From Aurelia coerulea (lineage: Eukaryota > Cnidaria > Scyphozoa > Semaeostomeae > Ulmaridae), in contig CM076956.1 of the NCBI GenBank assembly GCA_039566865.1, positions 13,589,511 through 13,653,510 of the forward strand: a stretch of DNA of 64,000 nt. Reading direction: 5' to 3'. Shown piece by piece: positions 49,568 to 60,178 of this stretch. Position 1 is the first letter of the stretch. Each line of letters begins with the position of its first letter. The notes beneath the pieces are model-generated. The model was not told the DNA's origin. It searched no databases and was given only the letters and a program-made list of their open reading frames with translations. Both the position numbers and the translations under genes were made by a program.

Positions 49568-52363
49568 TTAACGCCAAGGCCACCAAACCCATTTGTCTCA
49601 CCCCCAAACCCCCTGGTTGGTCCACTAGTACCAGGTCTCACCTCATGGCATTGCCAACGCCTGTATCGAGCATCGCAATTCTTCCTGTTGACTCTGCTTT
49701 GGTGGGTTTGGTAGATCAAAGATTTGTCGATTATTCTGTGTATCTGACCGCTGCAATATTCTTATGTTGGCGTTGAAGTATCCGTGCAACAAGGTGGCAG
49801 TGGAATTCTCAATGTTATCATATTGTTATGAGCAGCCATTTTGACAGGAAAGAGGGAAGAGATGTGCAAGCTGTTGTTTACCTGTCTCGCCCGATGGCCT
49901 ACCCAGTATCGCAAGAACCAAGCTCAAGCAATACGTGCAATTTGTTATCCTTCTCGGGTATGGCTTTATATCAGAAATAACACTTTCATTACTGGAACTG
50001 TGGTTGCAGATCACGACTGGTGTATGAGGCAGGCATGAAAAGCTACCATCGAATCCAGCTCATTAATCCAGCGTCGGGCATGGCGCCAAATATGCAGCAA
50101 CGAGGAGCAAATTGGTGCTTGAGTAAGACTTCCTTCAGAGTCACAAACTACTGCATCTCAACCGATTATCTAATCCCAGTAAGGTGCTTCAATTGCCGTT
50201 GATTATACAGCATCAACTTCATTAAGAATCAATGGGGGTAGCAATGGTGGAAATGAAGGTATCGAAAGCTGCCATATCATAGACATATCAAGTGCTGAGC
50301 AAACAAGAAAGAAGGGTCCAGAACTTGCGGGTTGTTGAAAAAAGGAACAATATTGTACTCTGGCTGATGTTGCCGCAGTTTACAATCATTATGTGCTGAG
50401 CACAGCTATAAACGTCAAAAGAAAAGAAAAGAAAAACAAAAAAGGGCATCTTTGTCAGCTGCTGGTTACAGCTGGTTACCCACTCAAGGCAAATTGGCAG
50501 CATTACAAACAGACAAGGTATCTGATCTTCAATTATCTGTCCTCCATTTACAAACCCCCGGTTATATAGATTTACTGCACAGCGAGTTTCCCTGTAGGAA
50601 TTTCCCACCTCTATTACATCACTTTCTAGCCTTCTTCAATTTAGTGGTGGTATGCAATAACCTTGCTTGAATTGAAAAGTCACTGTAATGACAGACATAT
50701 CCGTCAGCATTGAAGTTGCTCATTGAGTTTTAACCACATTGATAGAGTAGCATTGCTTAAAGCATACATTACACCATGCATGGCCTATGGTTGTAACACA
50801 AATATTGCAGGTTTTGTCCAGCTGTTCCATGGTCTATGGTCTACGCAATAGAATCTTATAAGTCTACATCATTTGCTATCATCCCAGTTACACTAGTTGT
50901 GCATTGTACAAGCACCTGGCTTCATTCATAATGCCAGGAGGTAAACGACTCTTCCAGTGTAGTGGTCAGGAGAAGGACACATGTTCTTCCAAATTCTCAA
51001 GTAGAGGATGATCACTGTTCAATTTAGAGCAATACTGACTAACCAACCCATCACCCCTCCCCCCCCCTCCTTTCCCTCACTTTTTCTTGCAGGTGCAGTA
51101 ATCCCACATTATCCTACCAGGTGTACTTTTTTGGGCATACCCTTGGGCAACGCTGCAACTTGTGCTCTTTGCAGAAAAAGAAAGTTTGTCACTTGATATG
51201 CAGTATTAGAAGTTAGGCTCAAGATAATTGTCCTTTGGGCCTAAACTGCTGCACAGAGATACTAATAGGATGACCACTGTTTTATGTTGATAAACGCACA
51301 TTCCCAGGTTTACCAACCCCCTTTCCCCATCCTTTATTTTGTTTCCTTGCAGGTACAGTAATCTCACAGCTTTATACACAGGGCCTTCATGCAATGCTAT
51401 CATTGACACCCCTTTGGGCATCAACACATTTTGATCCAGTGCAGGAAATGTCACTTAGACAAAATCATCAGGGGTTGAGTATAATATGTACATTTATCTA
51501 CAACAAGAACCACAGCAACAAATCACATACTACAGCAGATGGTTTAGTACAGTATTTCCCACAGTGAAACCCTTCATCTCCTCACAGATGTTGACACACA
51601 GTCTCAGCATATCATATAAACTCCTACCATTGCACCCTTTAGTTGCTCCCTGCTGTAGCTAATTGTATTTGAACCCTCAGCGATTGTTAGAACAGCCCAT
51701 GTGCTCGCTCTTGATTATCTTTCAACAGGTGTCCAAAGTTGCATGATGTAAAACAACTCAGAACCATCAGATGTGCTTCAAATTGTTCAACAGCATTCTC
51801 ACACAAATGGGACTTCACCGAAAGTGAATCTATGCAGAGCCACTTGTAGAATTTGAGTGAGGTAGATAAACATATGTTGTCAGTTAAAGTAGAAGTAATT
51901 CATCAGATGCCCAATGAGCTTGGTTGTACGAGGATACAAAAGTTGTGAGTTTATGTTATGGTCATATAAGGTCATCCTGGTGGCTTTGGGGTTACTTTGG
52001 CGGTTACTTTGGCGGTATGGCCGCACGTTTGCGGCTTTTATCTGAGATTTAGTTGTATGAGAAGAATTAATTGAAAAAGTATGAGGATTAGAGTTTGAGA
52101 TTTAGTTGCATGAGTCTCAAGAAATATGAGTCTCTAGAAGAATATGGCTCAAGAAAAGGCAATTGAAAAGTATCAGGCAGATGTTAAAAGAATGCCGTAT
52201 TAACAAGTATGAAGAAAGAAGTATCAGACTTTAGAAGTATATCACTTAAGAGTATGTGATTTAATGAAGGTTGTATTATATGCCAGATATGACCCCAAAA
52301 GCTGCCAAGGATGAAGGTTGTTATCTCTATTGTTCAGTCTGTTTGGTGGCCGCCCGGCGTTAA
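49568..52363 (+). mobile_element. family 2 long element (L2), TTAA-bounded, non-coding
   Basis: The left end reads TTAACGCC-AA-GGCCACCAAAC. The right end is the inverted GTTTGGTGGCC-GCCC-GGCGTTAA, with the same 2 nt and 4 nt internal spacing as family 1. Its first 162 bp plus the preceding hairpin (49540-49729) are identical by eye to 52364-52553, and its last 351 bp (52013-52363) match those of S2. The 2.3 kb interior is distantly related to L1 and L3, for example in a CTTTCAACAGGTGTCCAAAGTTGC segment near 51720. No transposase was found; short frames only. Confidence 0.85.
51040..51760 (+). other. ladder of splice-acceptor-like sites in L2
   Basis: Pyrimidine tracts ending in CAG lie at about 51092 (TTTTTCTTGCAG), 51352 (TTTCCTTGCAG), 51587 (TCTCCTCACAG) and 51728 (TCTTTCAACAG). 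The sequences after the first two are alike (GTGCAGTAATC and GTACAGTAATC). The last matches the final rung of L1 and L3. Function in splicing is inferred only. Confidence 0.5.
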
Positions 52364-52391
52364 TCGAAAATTCTACGCTCGTAAATTGAGC
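52364..52391. other. 28 bp palindromic spacer between L2 and S2
   Basis: It lies between TTAA 52360-52363 and TTAA 52392-52395, exactly 28 bp as in families 1 and 3. The stem is AATTCTACG / CGTAAATT. With the converging ends (GGCC..GGCGTTAA and TTAACGCC..GGCC) it makes a palindrome of roughly 75-80 bp. Confidence 0.88.
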
Positions 52392-54221
52392 TTAACGCCA
52401 AGGCCACCAAACCCATTTGTCTCACCCCCAAACCCCCTGGTTGGTCCACTAGTACCAGGTCTCACCTCATGGCATTGCCAACGCCTGTATCGAGCATCGC
52501 AATTCTTCCTGTTGACTCTGCTTTGGTGGGTTTGGTAGATCAAAGATTTGTCGCCCTCCCGCCTCCCTCAATTCAGTACCTTGTCCACAAGATCCGGGTC
52601 ATATCTCTGGTTTAAGTCCATAGTTGTACATAGTCAGAAGTGGTCTGGCCACTCACTTGCGGCCTTTCTCAGTATTATCCCATAACCCGCTCATAATTTT
52701 GTTCACTTAAATCGCATATCTTATGTAGTGCACGGGTTTGCTCAGGTGTTGCCTGTCTTGCCCCACAAGTGCACCCTCGCTTAGGCTTGGTATCACGTAT
52801 GCGTCTCACATAGTTGTATGAGCCTTACAATAGAATGAAGTCCAAGATGAAATTGAAAAAGTATGAGGTTTAAGTATTCGAGACTTAAAATGTATGAGTT
52901 TTAATAGTCTCGGGTAAAATGAGACTCTGAAATGAAATTGAAAAAGCATGAGACTTAAAATGTATGAAACTTAGAACTGTATGAGTATTAGAAATACGGG
53001 TATCTGGAAAGATGAGACTTAAGAAAATGAAATAGAAAAAGTATGAGTCTTAAAATGAATGAGACTTAGAATTGTACGAGTCTTAGAAATTCGAGTCTCT
53101 GGAAAGATGAGACTTGAGAAAATGAAATAGAAAAAGTATGAGACTTAAAATGTATGAGACTTAAAATGTATGAGACTTAGAATTGTATGAGTCTTAGAAA
53201 TACGAGTCTCTGGAAAGATGAGACTTGAGAAAGTGAAATTGAAAAAGTATGAGACTTAAAATGTATGAGACTTAAAATGTATGAGACTTAAAACGTATGA
53301 GACTTAGAATTGTATGAGTCTTAGAAATACCAGTCTCAGGAAGATGAGACTTGAGAAAATGAAATTGAAAAAGTATGAGACTTAAAATGTATGAGACTTA
53401 AAATGTATGAGACTTAGAATTGTATGAGTCTTAGAAATACCAGTCTCAGGAAGATGAGACTTGAGAAAATGAAATTGAAAAAGTATGAGACTTAAAATGT
53501 ATGAGACTTAAAATGTATGAGACTTAGAATTGTATGAGTCTTAGAAATACCAGTCTCAGGAAGATGAGACTTGAGAAAATGAAATTGAAAAAGTATGAGA
53601 CTTAAAATGTATGAGACTTAAAATGTATGAGCGTTAGAACTGTATGAGTCTTAGAAATACGAGTCTCTGGAAAGATGATACTTGCGAAAATGAAATTGAA
53701 AAAGTATGAGACTTAAAATGTATGAGTCTTAGAACTGTATGAGACTTAAAATGTATGAAATTAAAATGTCTCTGGAAAGATGAGACTTTGAAAAAGTATC
53801 AGACTTAGTGGTATGCGTTGAATAGTCTCTGAAGGGATGATGAGACTTTGAAATAATATGAGATTGAAGCCGGTATGGCCGCACGTTTGCGGCTTTTATC
53901 TGAGATTTAGTTGTATGAGAAGAATTAATTGAAAAAGTATGAGGATTAGAGTTTGAGATTTAGTTGCATGAGTCTCAAGAAATATGAGTCTCTGGAAGAA
54001 TATGGCTCAAGAAAAGGCAATTGAAAAGTATCAGGCAGATGTTAAAAGAATGCCGTATTAACAAGTATGAAGAAAGAAGTATCAGACTTTAGAAGTATAT
54101 CACTTAAGAGTATGTGATTTAATGAAGGTTGTATTATATGCCAGATATGACCCCAAAAGCTGCCAAGGATGAAGGTTGTTATCTCTATTGTTCAGTCTGT
54201 TTGGTGGCCGCCCGGCGTTAA
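52392..54221 (+). mobile_element. family 2 short element (S2)
   Basis: It has the same ends as L2 (left to 52553; right arm 53871-54221) with an interior of 1317 bp. The interior starts CCCTCCCGCCTCCC and includes GGGTCATATCT (52596), which faces AGATATGACCCC in the right arm (about 54143-54154). Most of the interior is a ~110 bp minisatellite. The right arm begins CGGTATGGCCGCA with the hairpin GCCGCA-CGTT-TGCGGC, equivalent to 52020-52035 in L2. The element ends at TTAA 54218-54221 directly against satellite. No coding capacity. Confidence 0.85.
52840..53860 (+). repeat. 110 bp minisatellite in S2
   Basis: Units contain GAAATTGAAAAAGTATGAG, repeated ATGAGACTTAAAATGT, and GAGTCTTAGAAATAC. 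GAAATTGAAAAAG recurs at 53361, 53471 and 53581 (period 110), while outer units are shorter and diverged. It is confined to S2; L2 has only the edge-like GTATGAGGATTAGAG in its right arm. Confidence 0.9.
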
Positions 54222-54590
54222 CTTTTTGGCAAAAATAGGCCCATTTGGAAAAACTTGATTTTTGCCCAAAAAGAAAGGCTATAGCCTTTGCGATATGACA
54301 AAAATAGGCCCATTTTGAAAAAACGGATTTTTGCCAAAAAGTAAGGCTATAGCCTTTGCTTTTTGGCAAAAATAGACCCATTTGGAAAAACTTGATTTTT
54401 GGCCAAAAAGTAAGGCTATAGCCTTTGCTTTTTGGCAAAAATAGGCCCATTTTGAAAAACATGCTTTTTGCCCAAAAAGTAAGGCTATACCCTTTGCTTT
54501 TTGGCAAAAATAGGCCCATTTTGAAAAACCTGATTCTTGCCCAAAAAGTAAGGCTATAGCCTTTGCTTTTTGGCAAAAATAGGCCCATTT
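54222..54590 (+). repeat. short satellite remnant between composites 2 and 3
   Basis: About five monomers in the main orientation. The part from about 54371 to 54590 is nearly identical to 59490-59710, including the rare AATAGACCCATTTGG and AACATGCTTTTTGCCC variants. The remnant therefore belongs to a duplicated segment that also includes the family 3 element. Confidence 0.9.
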
Positions 54591-56329
54591 TTTTTTAGCC
54601 TAAGAGTTTCTACTATAACGCGCTTTTCAAGACCAAGATTACGTTCGAAACTATCTTGTTGCATCAGAAGAGAAACGACTCCATTTGAAGTTCATTTTTC
54701 ACGCTGCGCAGACATGTTGGCATGAAAGAGCAAGGAACTTTGTTGTGTGGTTTCTTGGCACGTCTTCTAATGGTGAAATGGCCTAAGTAGGTAGGCTGAT
54801 TTCCGTCATAATGGCCGATGAAGAACAGCGAATATTCTCTCTTGCATTCTCTCATTAACGGATTTCATATCAAGTGGAACTGCGGTTTGAATCCCATGTG
54901 ACCAATGATGACCAAACCGTATGAAGCTCTGAGCTTACAGAACGATATAATTATGACTCGGTCAGGTCAAGTCATTCACGTTAATCTTCAACTGCACGAT
55001 CATGATCATTTTACATCACACAAATTTATAGTCTGGAATGGAAATTTGAATCATGTAACCAGATGAATTCCAGCCCTTGGAAGCATGGCCAACAGGAATA
55101 AGAAATCAAGGATAGTTTGAGAGTCGATAAAACACTTTGCTATTCAGTATTACTGTTTGTTGGTATTCATTCATCATTTGCTTCCACATCCATCACCACA
55201 TCGTCATTGACAAGCTGTATGGTTTTGAATGATTGAATACAAGTAAGTGGCAACATTGTTTGATGGCTGGTGAACTGCTAACCACTCAGCAACTTGCGTG
55301 ATGGAATTATCCATGGCAATTCATTGGAAAAGTGGGGATCTCAAATAAGGGGAACAAAAAGAATTTGAAAGCAGAAAGGTAATGCATTGAATCCTTGTTA
55401 ATAAAGTTTCTGTCTTTACAACTAACTAACTACAGGGCCTAAACCTTCTCGTCCAGCAGATCAATTGATCTAAGATTTTCAACCTTTATCAGCGTAATAA
55501 AACTACCAAAAATTTCACCAAGTCTTAGATGTGGAATTCAGTCAGCTCTCATAACCCGTTTAAAAATCTGAAAAGTTGTGTTATTTGGTAGTTACAGTAG
55601 GAGCCGTTATAGAGATCAATCTCAGGAAGTCTTTAGTTTTACCTAACCTTGAAGCCAATAATTTGCAGAGTGCTGCCAGACCAATCACAAAGTATGGCCA
55701 CGCTTCTATCGAGTCTACTGTCATGACACTTATTTTGCAATATTGTATTGTTCAAGCTACAATGTGTACCAAAAGAAGAAGGACATTATGGATATATGCC
55801 CTCTTTATACACTGTTTTTCCTCAGGTTTATGGCCATGTTACATTCACTTAACCACTTAACCAGTATAGTATTAGCGAACAAATCCTTTGCCCTGAGTTT
55901 TGTTTGTCTGTTTGTCAGCAACGATCCTCAATAATGTTAGCACAACAATAATATAGTAGTCACATGAGGTGTCAACCCAGGAATTCCAACTTTCTCATGT
56001 TTTAGTGTTACAATGCATATTCTCAAACGTGTTACTTAATTAGCTTATCAATCTATGACACAATCTTAGTTCTGCAGCTGCACAAGACACCTACACAGGT
56101 TGTCTCAGAATCTTGTGAAGTAGGACACCTATAATCTTCCAGCACAATCATGACGTGACAACGAACTTCCCTACTGCATTACCCCACCCTCATTCAGTGT
56201 GCTTCGTAATGACATTGTGTCACTTTCATAACCTTGATTTTGATTCACTCTAGGACAATCGCAAGAAGCATGCTAGGTGAAGCAATAATAACTACAAACC
56301 TTTGTCAGTCAAAATGTGCAATCCAACCC

Positions 56330-57490
56330 CCCCCTTTTTCATTTTCTCTTTCATTTTCAGGAATTTTCTCAGCTAAGCTTACATGTTAGTCTAATATAAG
56401 AAGATAGTCTAATAGTCTAATATATCTACGAAAGAACGCTTACAAGTATGAGTACACGAAAAACATTTAAAAAATTGCTGAAGAGGACAAGTAAAAATAA
56501 CTCATAATAAGCTTTCGAGCCATTTGCACTCCCTTTCACCTACATCACCCCTCCTTTTGTTTCTATTGCTGGAAGTTTCAGGATTGTTTAAACGGTCATG
56601 CACAGTCTTAGGATACACACACAGACACACACAGAAAAATAGAAATAACAAATTTATCATGACATCGCAGGGCTGGAAATTAGAAAGTATCACCTCAGCA
56701 ATGTCAGAAACAGGAAGGGTGCTCTAATACTCAGCAATTTGTATTACACCCCATCCCCTACTTGGCAGTCCCACCACCCTTCTCTCTCTCTCTCTTTATC
56801 TCATTATCTGCAGATTCAGAAGGCTCAGACAAAAGGAATTCATCAAGTACCAAAAGAATCCACCAGTATTGGTTCAGGTATAAAAGAGAGTAGCATAGAG
56901 AAGCAAAAACAAAAACAAACAAACAAACAATTAATCTAGATTAATCAATCCAAAGATTCACCATTATGCAACCCCCCCCCCACCCTTCCGCCTTTGTTTT
57001 TTCTTGCAGGTCAAGTAGGTTCACAACTTTATCCCAAACAATTCTTGACCACAACAAGCAGACCAACAAACGTACAAAAATACTGTTTTTAATTAAATAA
57101 AAAAACAAACAAACAAACAACAAATTCAATGCTCACCTGTCGCCACCCCTTGTTTATGTATCTCTATGAGTTTTTCTTTGCAGACCAAACAGTCAACCTA
57201 CTCACCTACTCTATGCAAAGCCTTGCAGGCAACAAACAAATGTTGACTTTATTACAGGAAAATGTTCACAACAAATGTCACAAATATATAACAACAACAA
57301 AATTATTATCAAATAGAACAAACCAGCTGAATCAGCCTGGCCTATGTTAATCAGGCAAAGTTTATCAATATATCCCTATTGTCCCACTCTCATTCAATTT
57401 CTTACGGATTGCAAATAAGGTTCCTTGTTTAAGGCCAAAATTATCATTAGTATGGCATATGCTCGCTCTCTCTCTTCTTTCAACAGGTCT
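56330..57490 (+). other. ladder of splice-acceptor-like sites in L3 copy 1
   Basis: Pyrimidine tracts ending in CAG lie at about 56360 (TCTTTCATTTTCAG), 56813 (TCTCATTATCTGCAG), 57009 (TTTTTTCTTGCAG), 57183 (TTTTTCTTTGCAG) and 57486 (TCTTCTTTCAACAG). The text after 57009, GTCAAGTAGGTTCACAAC, closely matches that after 20738 in L1. Copy 2 has the same set at about 62124, 62601, 62803, 63001 and 63304. Confidence 0.5.
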
Positions 57491-58095
57491 CCAGAGTTAC
57501 ATCATGCACACATAGTTCAAAATGAGGAACTCCGGCAACTGCCTGTATCAGAAGGTTATACAACAACAAAATTCAACAAGAAAAAGGGACTGTACAAGGA
57601 CCATACGGTATACATGATGTATCTATTAATAACCGGGCGAAAGGAAAAGATGCCAACAAAAACACATACCATCAAGCTTCAGAATTGGGGCATATGCGAC
57701 AGCAGCGTACATCCCTGTCTGGCTGATAAAAGTCCTGGGGCATTGGTCCACTAACTGCTTGAGGGGTATATTAGAGCACCTAGAAATATATTATATCAAG
57801 TTCCTGACATCCTAGCAGAAAACCAGTCCCAGCATCCACGGGCTGGTCCCCATACTAAGGGACCACCTGGGAATTTAGCAGTACGAATATGGTCAACTAC
57901 AGTGGTAGGGTCTAGGGTGCACAAATTTGGCTGTACTTTGGCGGTTTGGGCCACACAATAGGTGGCCAGGTTAACTATACTTGTTTGTACCTTAAGATAT
58001 AGGGATTTAATATGCCCCCTTAACTAGCCTCCCTATATTAACCAGTTGTTTTAGTTATTGATCTAGGTAGTTTATTGTAGTTTTAAGACAACTAC

Positions 58096-58470
58096 TACAA
58101 GGACGACTACTACTACCTCTCGCCGACTGCGGAGGAGATGTTCTACCTCGCACTGCGGTGGAGGAGAACGACTGCTACTACCTCATGCCGACGGCGGAGG
58201 AGAAATACTACCTCGCACTGCGGTGGAGGAGAATTACTGCTACTACCTCTCGCAGACTGCGGAGGAGAGGTTCTACCTTGCACAACGGTGGAGGAGAATC
58301 GACTGCTACTACCTCATGCCGACGGCGGAGGAGAAATACTACCTCGCACTGCGGTGGAGGAGAATTACTGCTACTACCTCTCGCCGACTGCGGAGGAGAA
58401 ATACTACCTCGCACTGCGGTGGAGGAGAATTACTGCTACTACCTCTTGCTGCGGCAGAGGAGAATTACAC
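58096..58470 (+). repeat. 65 bp GC-rich minisatellite in the right arm of L3a
   Basis: About six imperfect units of ~65 bp, each of two related halves built around TACTACCTC, GCGGAGGAG and GCACTGCGGTGGAGGAG. It stands out by GC content from its AT-rich surroundings. Overlapping frames of about 118-134 codons in more than one phase result from the repeat and are not considered genes. S3 carries the same repeat with no visible change (58915-59289). Confidence 0.9.
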
Positions 58471-58604
58471 CAAACTACTCGCACAAAACGTTAGTACTTA
58501 CCAGTATGTGTTATGTTACATATTTTGTGATATTTCAGATACGACCCCTAGACCGCCACTGAATTGTCTCTTTTAGAATCATTCTCCGGAGCCGCATGGG
58601 TTAA

Positions 58605-58632
58605 TAGCACATTTATGCCCCATAAATGTTTT
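58605..58632. other. 28 bp palindromic spacer between L3a and S3
   Basis: It lies between TTAA 58601-58604 and TTAA 58633-58636, exactly 28 bp. The stem ACATTTATG / CATAAATGT is perfect over 9 bp around CCC. An ungapped alignment with the family 1 spacer keeps GCA at positions 3-5 and TAAATGT at positions 19-25. Confidence 0.88.
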
Positions 58633-59423
58633 TTAACACACAGGCGGAGGTTAATTAATTTACCGTTCTGCGCACGCCATTTCCCGCGGTTTTTCATCTC
58701 CGGTCTTTCTTAGGATGCCTAGACAAATTTCTCTGGGTCGTATCTGTCCCCCCTTTGTATCGGTTTGGGCCACACAATAGGTGGCCAGGTTAACTATACT
58801 TGTTTGTACCTTAAGATATAGGGATTTAATATGCCCCCTTAACTAGCCTCCCTATATTAACCAGTTGTTTTAGTTATTGATCTAGGTAGTTTATTGTAGT
58901 TTTAAGACAACTACTACAAGGACGACTACTACTACCTCTCGCCGACTGCGGAGGAGATGTTCTACCTCGCACTGCGGTGGAGGAGAACGACTGCTACTAC
59001 CTCATGCCGACGGCGGAGGAGAAATACTACCTCGCACTGCGGTGGAGGAGAATTACTGCTACTACCTCTCGCAGACTGCGGAGGAGAGGTTCTACCTTGC
59101 ACAACGGTGGAGGAGAATCGACTGCTACTACCTCATGCCGACGGCGGAGGAGAAATACTACCTCGCACTGCGGTGGAGGAGAATTACTGCTACTACCTCT
59201 CGCCGACTGCGGAGGAGAAATACTACCTCGCACTGCGGTGGAGGAGAATTACTGCTACTACCTCTTGCTGCGGCAGAGGAGAATTACACCAAACTACTCG
59301 CACAAAACGTTAGTACTTACCAGTATGTGTTATGTTACATATTTTGTGATATTTCAGATACGACCCCTAGACCGCCACTGAATTGTCTCTTTTAGAATCA
59401 TTCTCCGGAGCCGCATGGGTTAA
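58633..59423 (+). mobile_element. family 3 short element (S3)
   Basis: The left end TTAACACACAGGCGGAGG is shared with L3 copy 2 (97 bp including the spacer, one difference seen). A 59 bp interior (58702-58760) holds GGGTCGTATCTG (58735-58746). The right arm (58761-59423) has the same 663 bp length as that of L3a and carries CAGATACGACCCC at 59355-59367, 56 bp from the end. It ends CCGCATGGGTTAA, then TAGGCCC of the satellite. No coding capacity. Confidence 0.85.
58915..59289 (+). repeat. 65 bp GC-rich minisatellite in S3
   Basis: The same units in the same order as 58096-58470, 819 bp downstream. The lack of visible differences in a repeat-rich segment implies very recent copying or gene conversion between the two right arms. 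Confidence 0.9.
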
Positions 59424-60150
59424 TAGGCCCTTTTCGAAAATACTGATTTTTGGGCAAAAGTAAGGCTATAGTCTTTGCTTTTTGGCAAAAATAGACCCAT
59501 TTGGAAAAACTTGATTTTTGGCCAAAAAGTAAGGCTATAGCCTTTGCTTTTTGGCAAAAATAGGCCCATTTTGAAAAACATGCTTTTTGCCCAAAAAGTA
59601 AGGCTATACCCTTTGCTTTTTGGCAAAAATAGGCCCATTTTGAAAAACCTGATTCTTGCCCAAAAAGTAAGGCTATAGCCTTTGCTTTTTGGCAAAAATA
59701 GGCCCATTTTGAAAAACATGCTTTTTGCCCAAAAAGTAAGGCTATAGCCTTTGCTATATGGCAAAAATAGGCCCATTTTGAAAAAACGGATTTTTACCAA
59801 AAAGTAAGGCTATAGCCTTTGCTTTTTGGCAAAAATAGGCCCATTTGGAAAAACTTGATTTTTGGCCAAAAAGTAAGGCTATAGCCTTTGCTTTTGGGCA
59901 AAAATAGGCCCATTTTGAAAAACCTGATTTTTGGCCAAAAAAGTAAGGCTATACCCTTTGCTTTTTGGCAAAAATAGGCCCATTTGGAAAAACTTGATTT
60001 TTGGCCAAAAAGTAAGGCTATACCCTTTGCTTTTTGGCAAAAATAGGCCCATTTGGAAAAACCTGATTTTTGGCCAAAAAGTAAGGCTATACCCTTTGCT
60101 TTTTCCTGAAAATAGGCCCCTTTTGATAATACCGATTTTTGGCCAAAAAG
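59424..60150 (+). repeat. satellite block between the two family 3 copies
   Basis: About ten monomers. The first (AATAGGCCCTTTTCGAAAATACTG) and the last two (TTTTTCCTGAAAATAGG; TTTTGATAATACCG) are diverged, edge-like units. From about 59490 it matches the remnant at 54371-54590. Confidence 0.92.
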
Positions 60151-60178
60151 TAGCACATTTATGCCCCATAAATGTTTT
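60151..60178. other. 28 bp palindromic spacer at the outer left end of family 3 copy 2
   Basis: The same sequence as 58605-58632, here preceded by satellite GGCCAAAAAG instead of TTAA, and followed by TTAA 60179-60182. The first bases TAG could be shared with the satellite AAAAAGTA, so the outer breakpoint is ambiguous by 2-3 bp. Confidence 0.86.

Larger units (their letters stand above)
54591..58604 (+). mobile_element. family 3 long element, copy 1 (L3a), left end missing
   Basis: The sequence enters directly from satellite at a T run followed by AGCCTAAGAG, equivalent to 60311-60325 in copy 2, so about 130 bp of left end are absent. The interior is related to L1 and L2 and nearly identical to copy 2. 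The right arm starts CGGTTTGGGCCAC (57942) with the hairpin GGCCAC/GTGGCC. The element ends ...CCGCATGGGTTAA (TTAA 58601-58604). Its small open frames (for example 109 codons at 57425-57754) are also present in copy 2 but resemble no known protein. Confidence 0.82.

Noticed and set aside
49540..54221. Helitron (hairpin near an end, TC start at the outer left)
   Set aside because: The elements have terminal inverted repeats with TTAA at both ends and no CTRR 3' end. The hairpin lies at the left, not just inside a right terminus.
57425..57754. 109-codon frame, also present in copy 2 at 63243-63572
   Set aside because: Preservation is explained by the near identity of the two copies. No equivalent frame was noted in L1 or L2, and no known protein resemblance was seen.
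58138..58576. Overlapping 117-134 codon frames rich in Arg, Glu and Tyr
   Set aside because: They are read-through of the 65 bp minisatellite in several phases.
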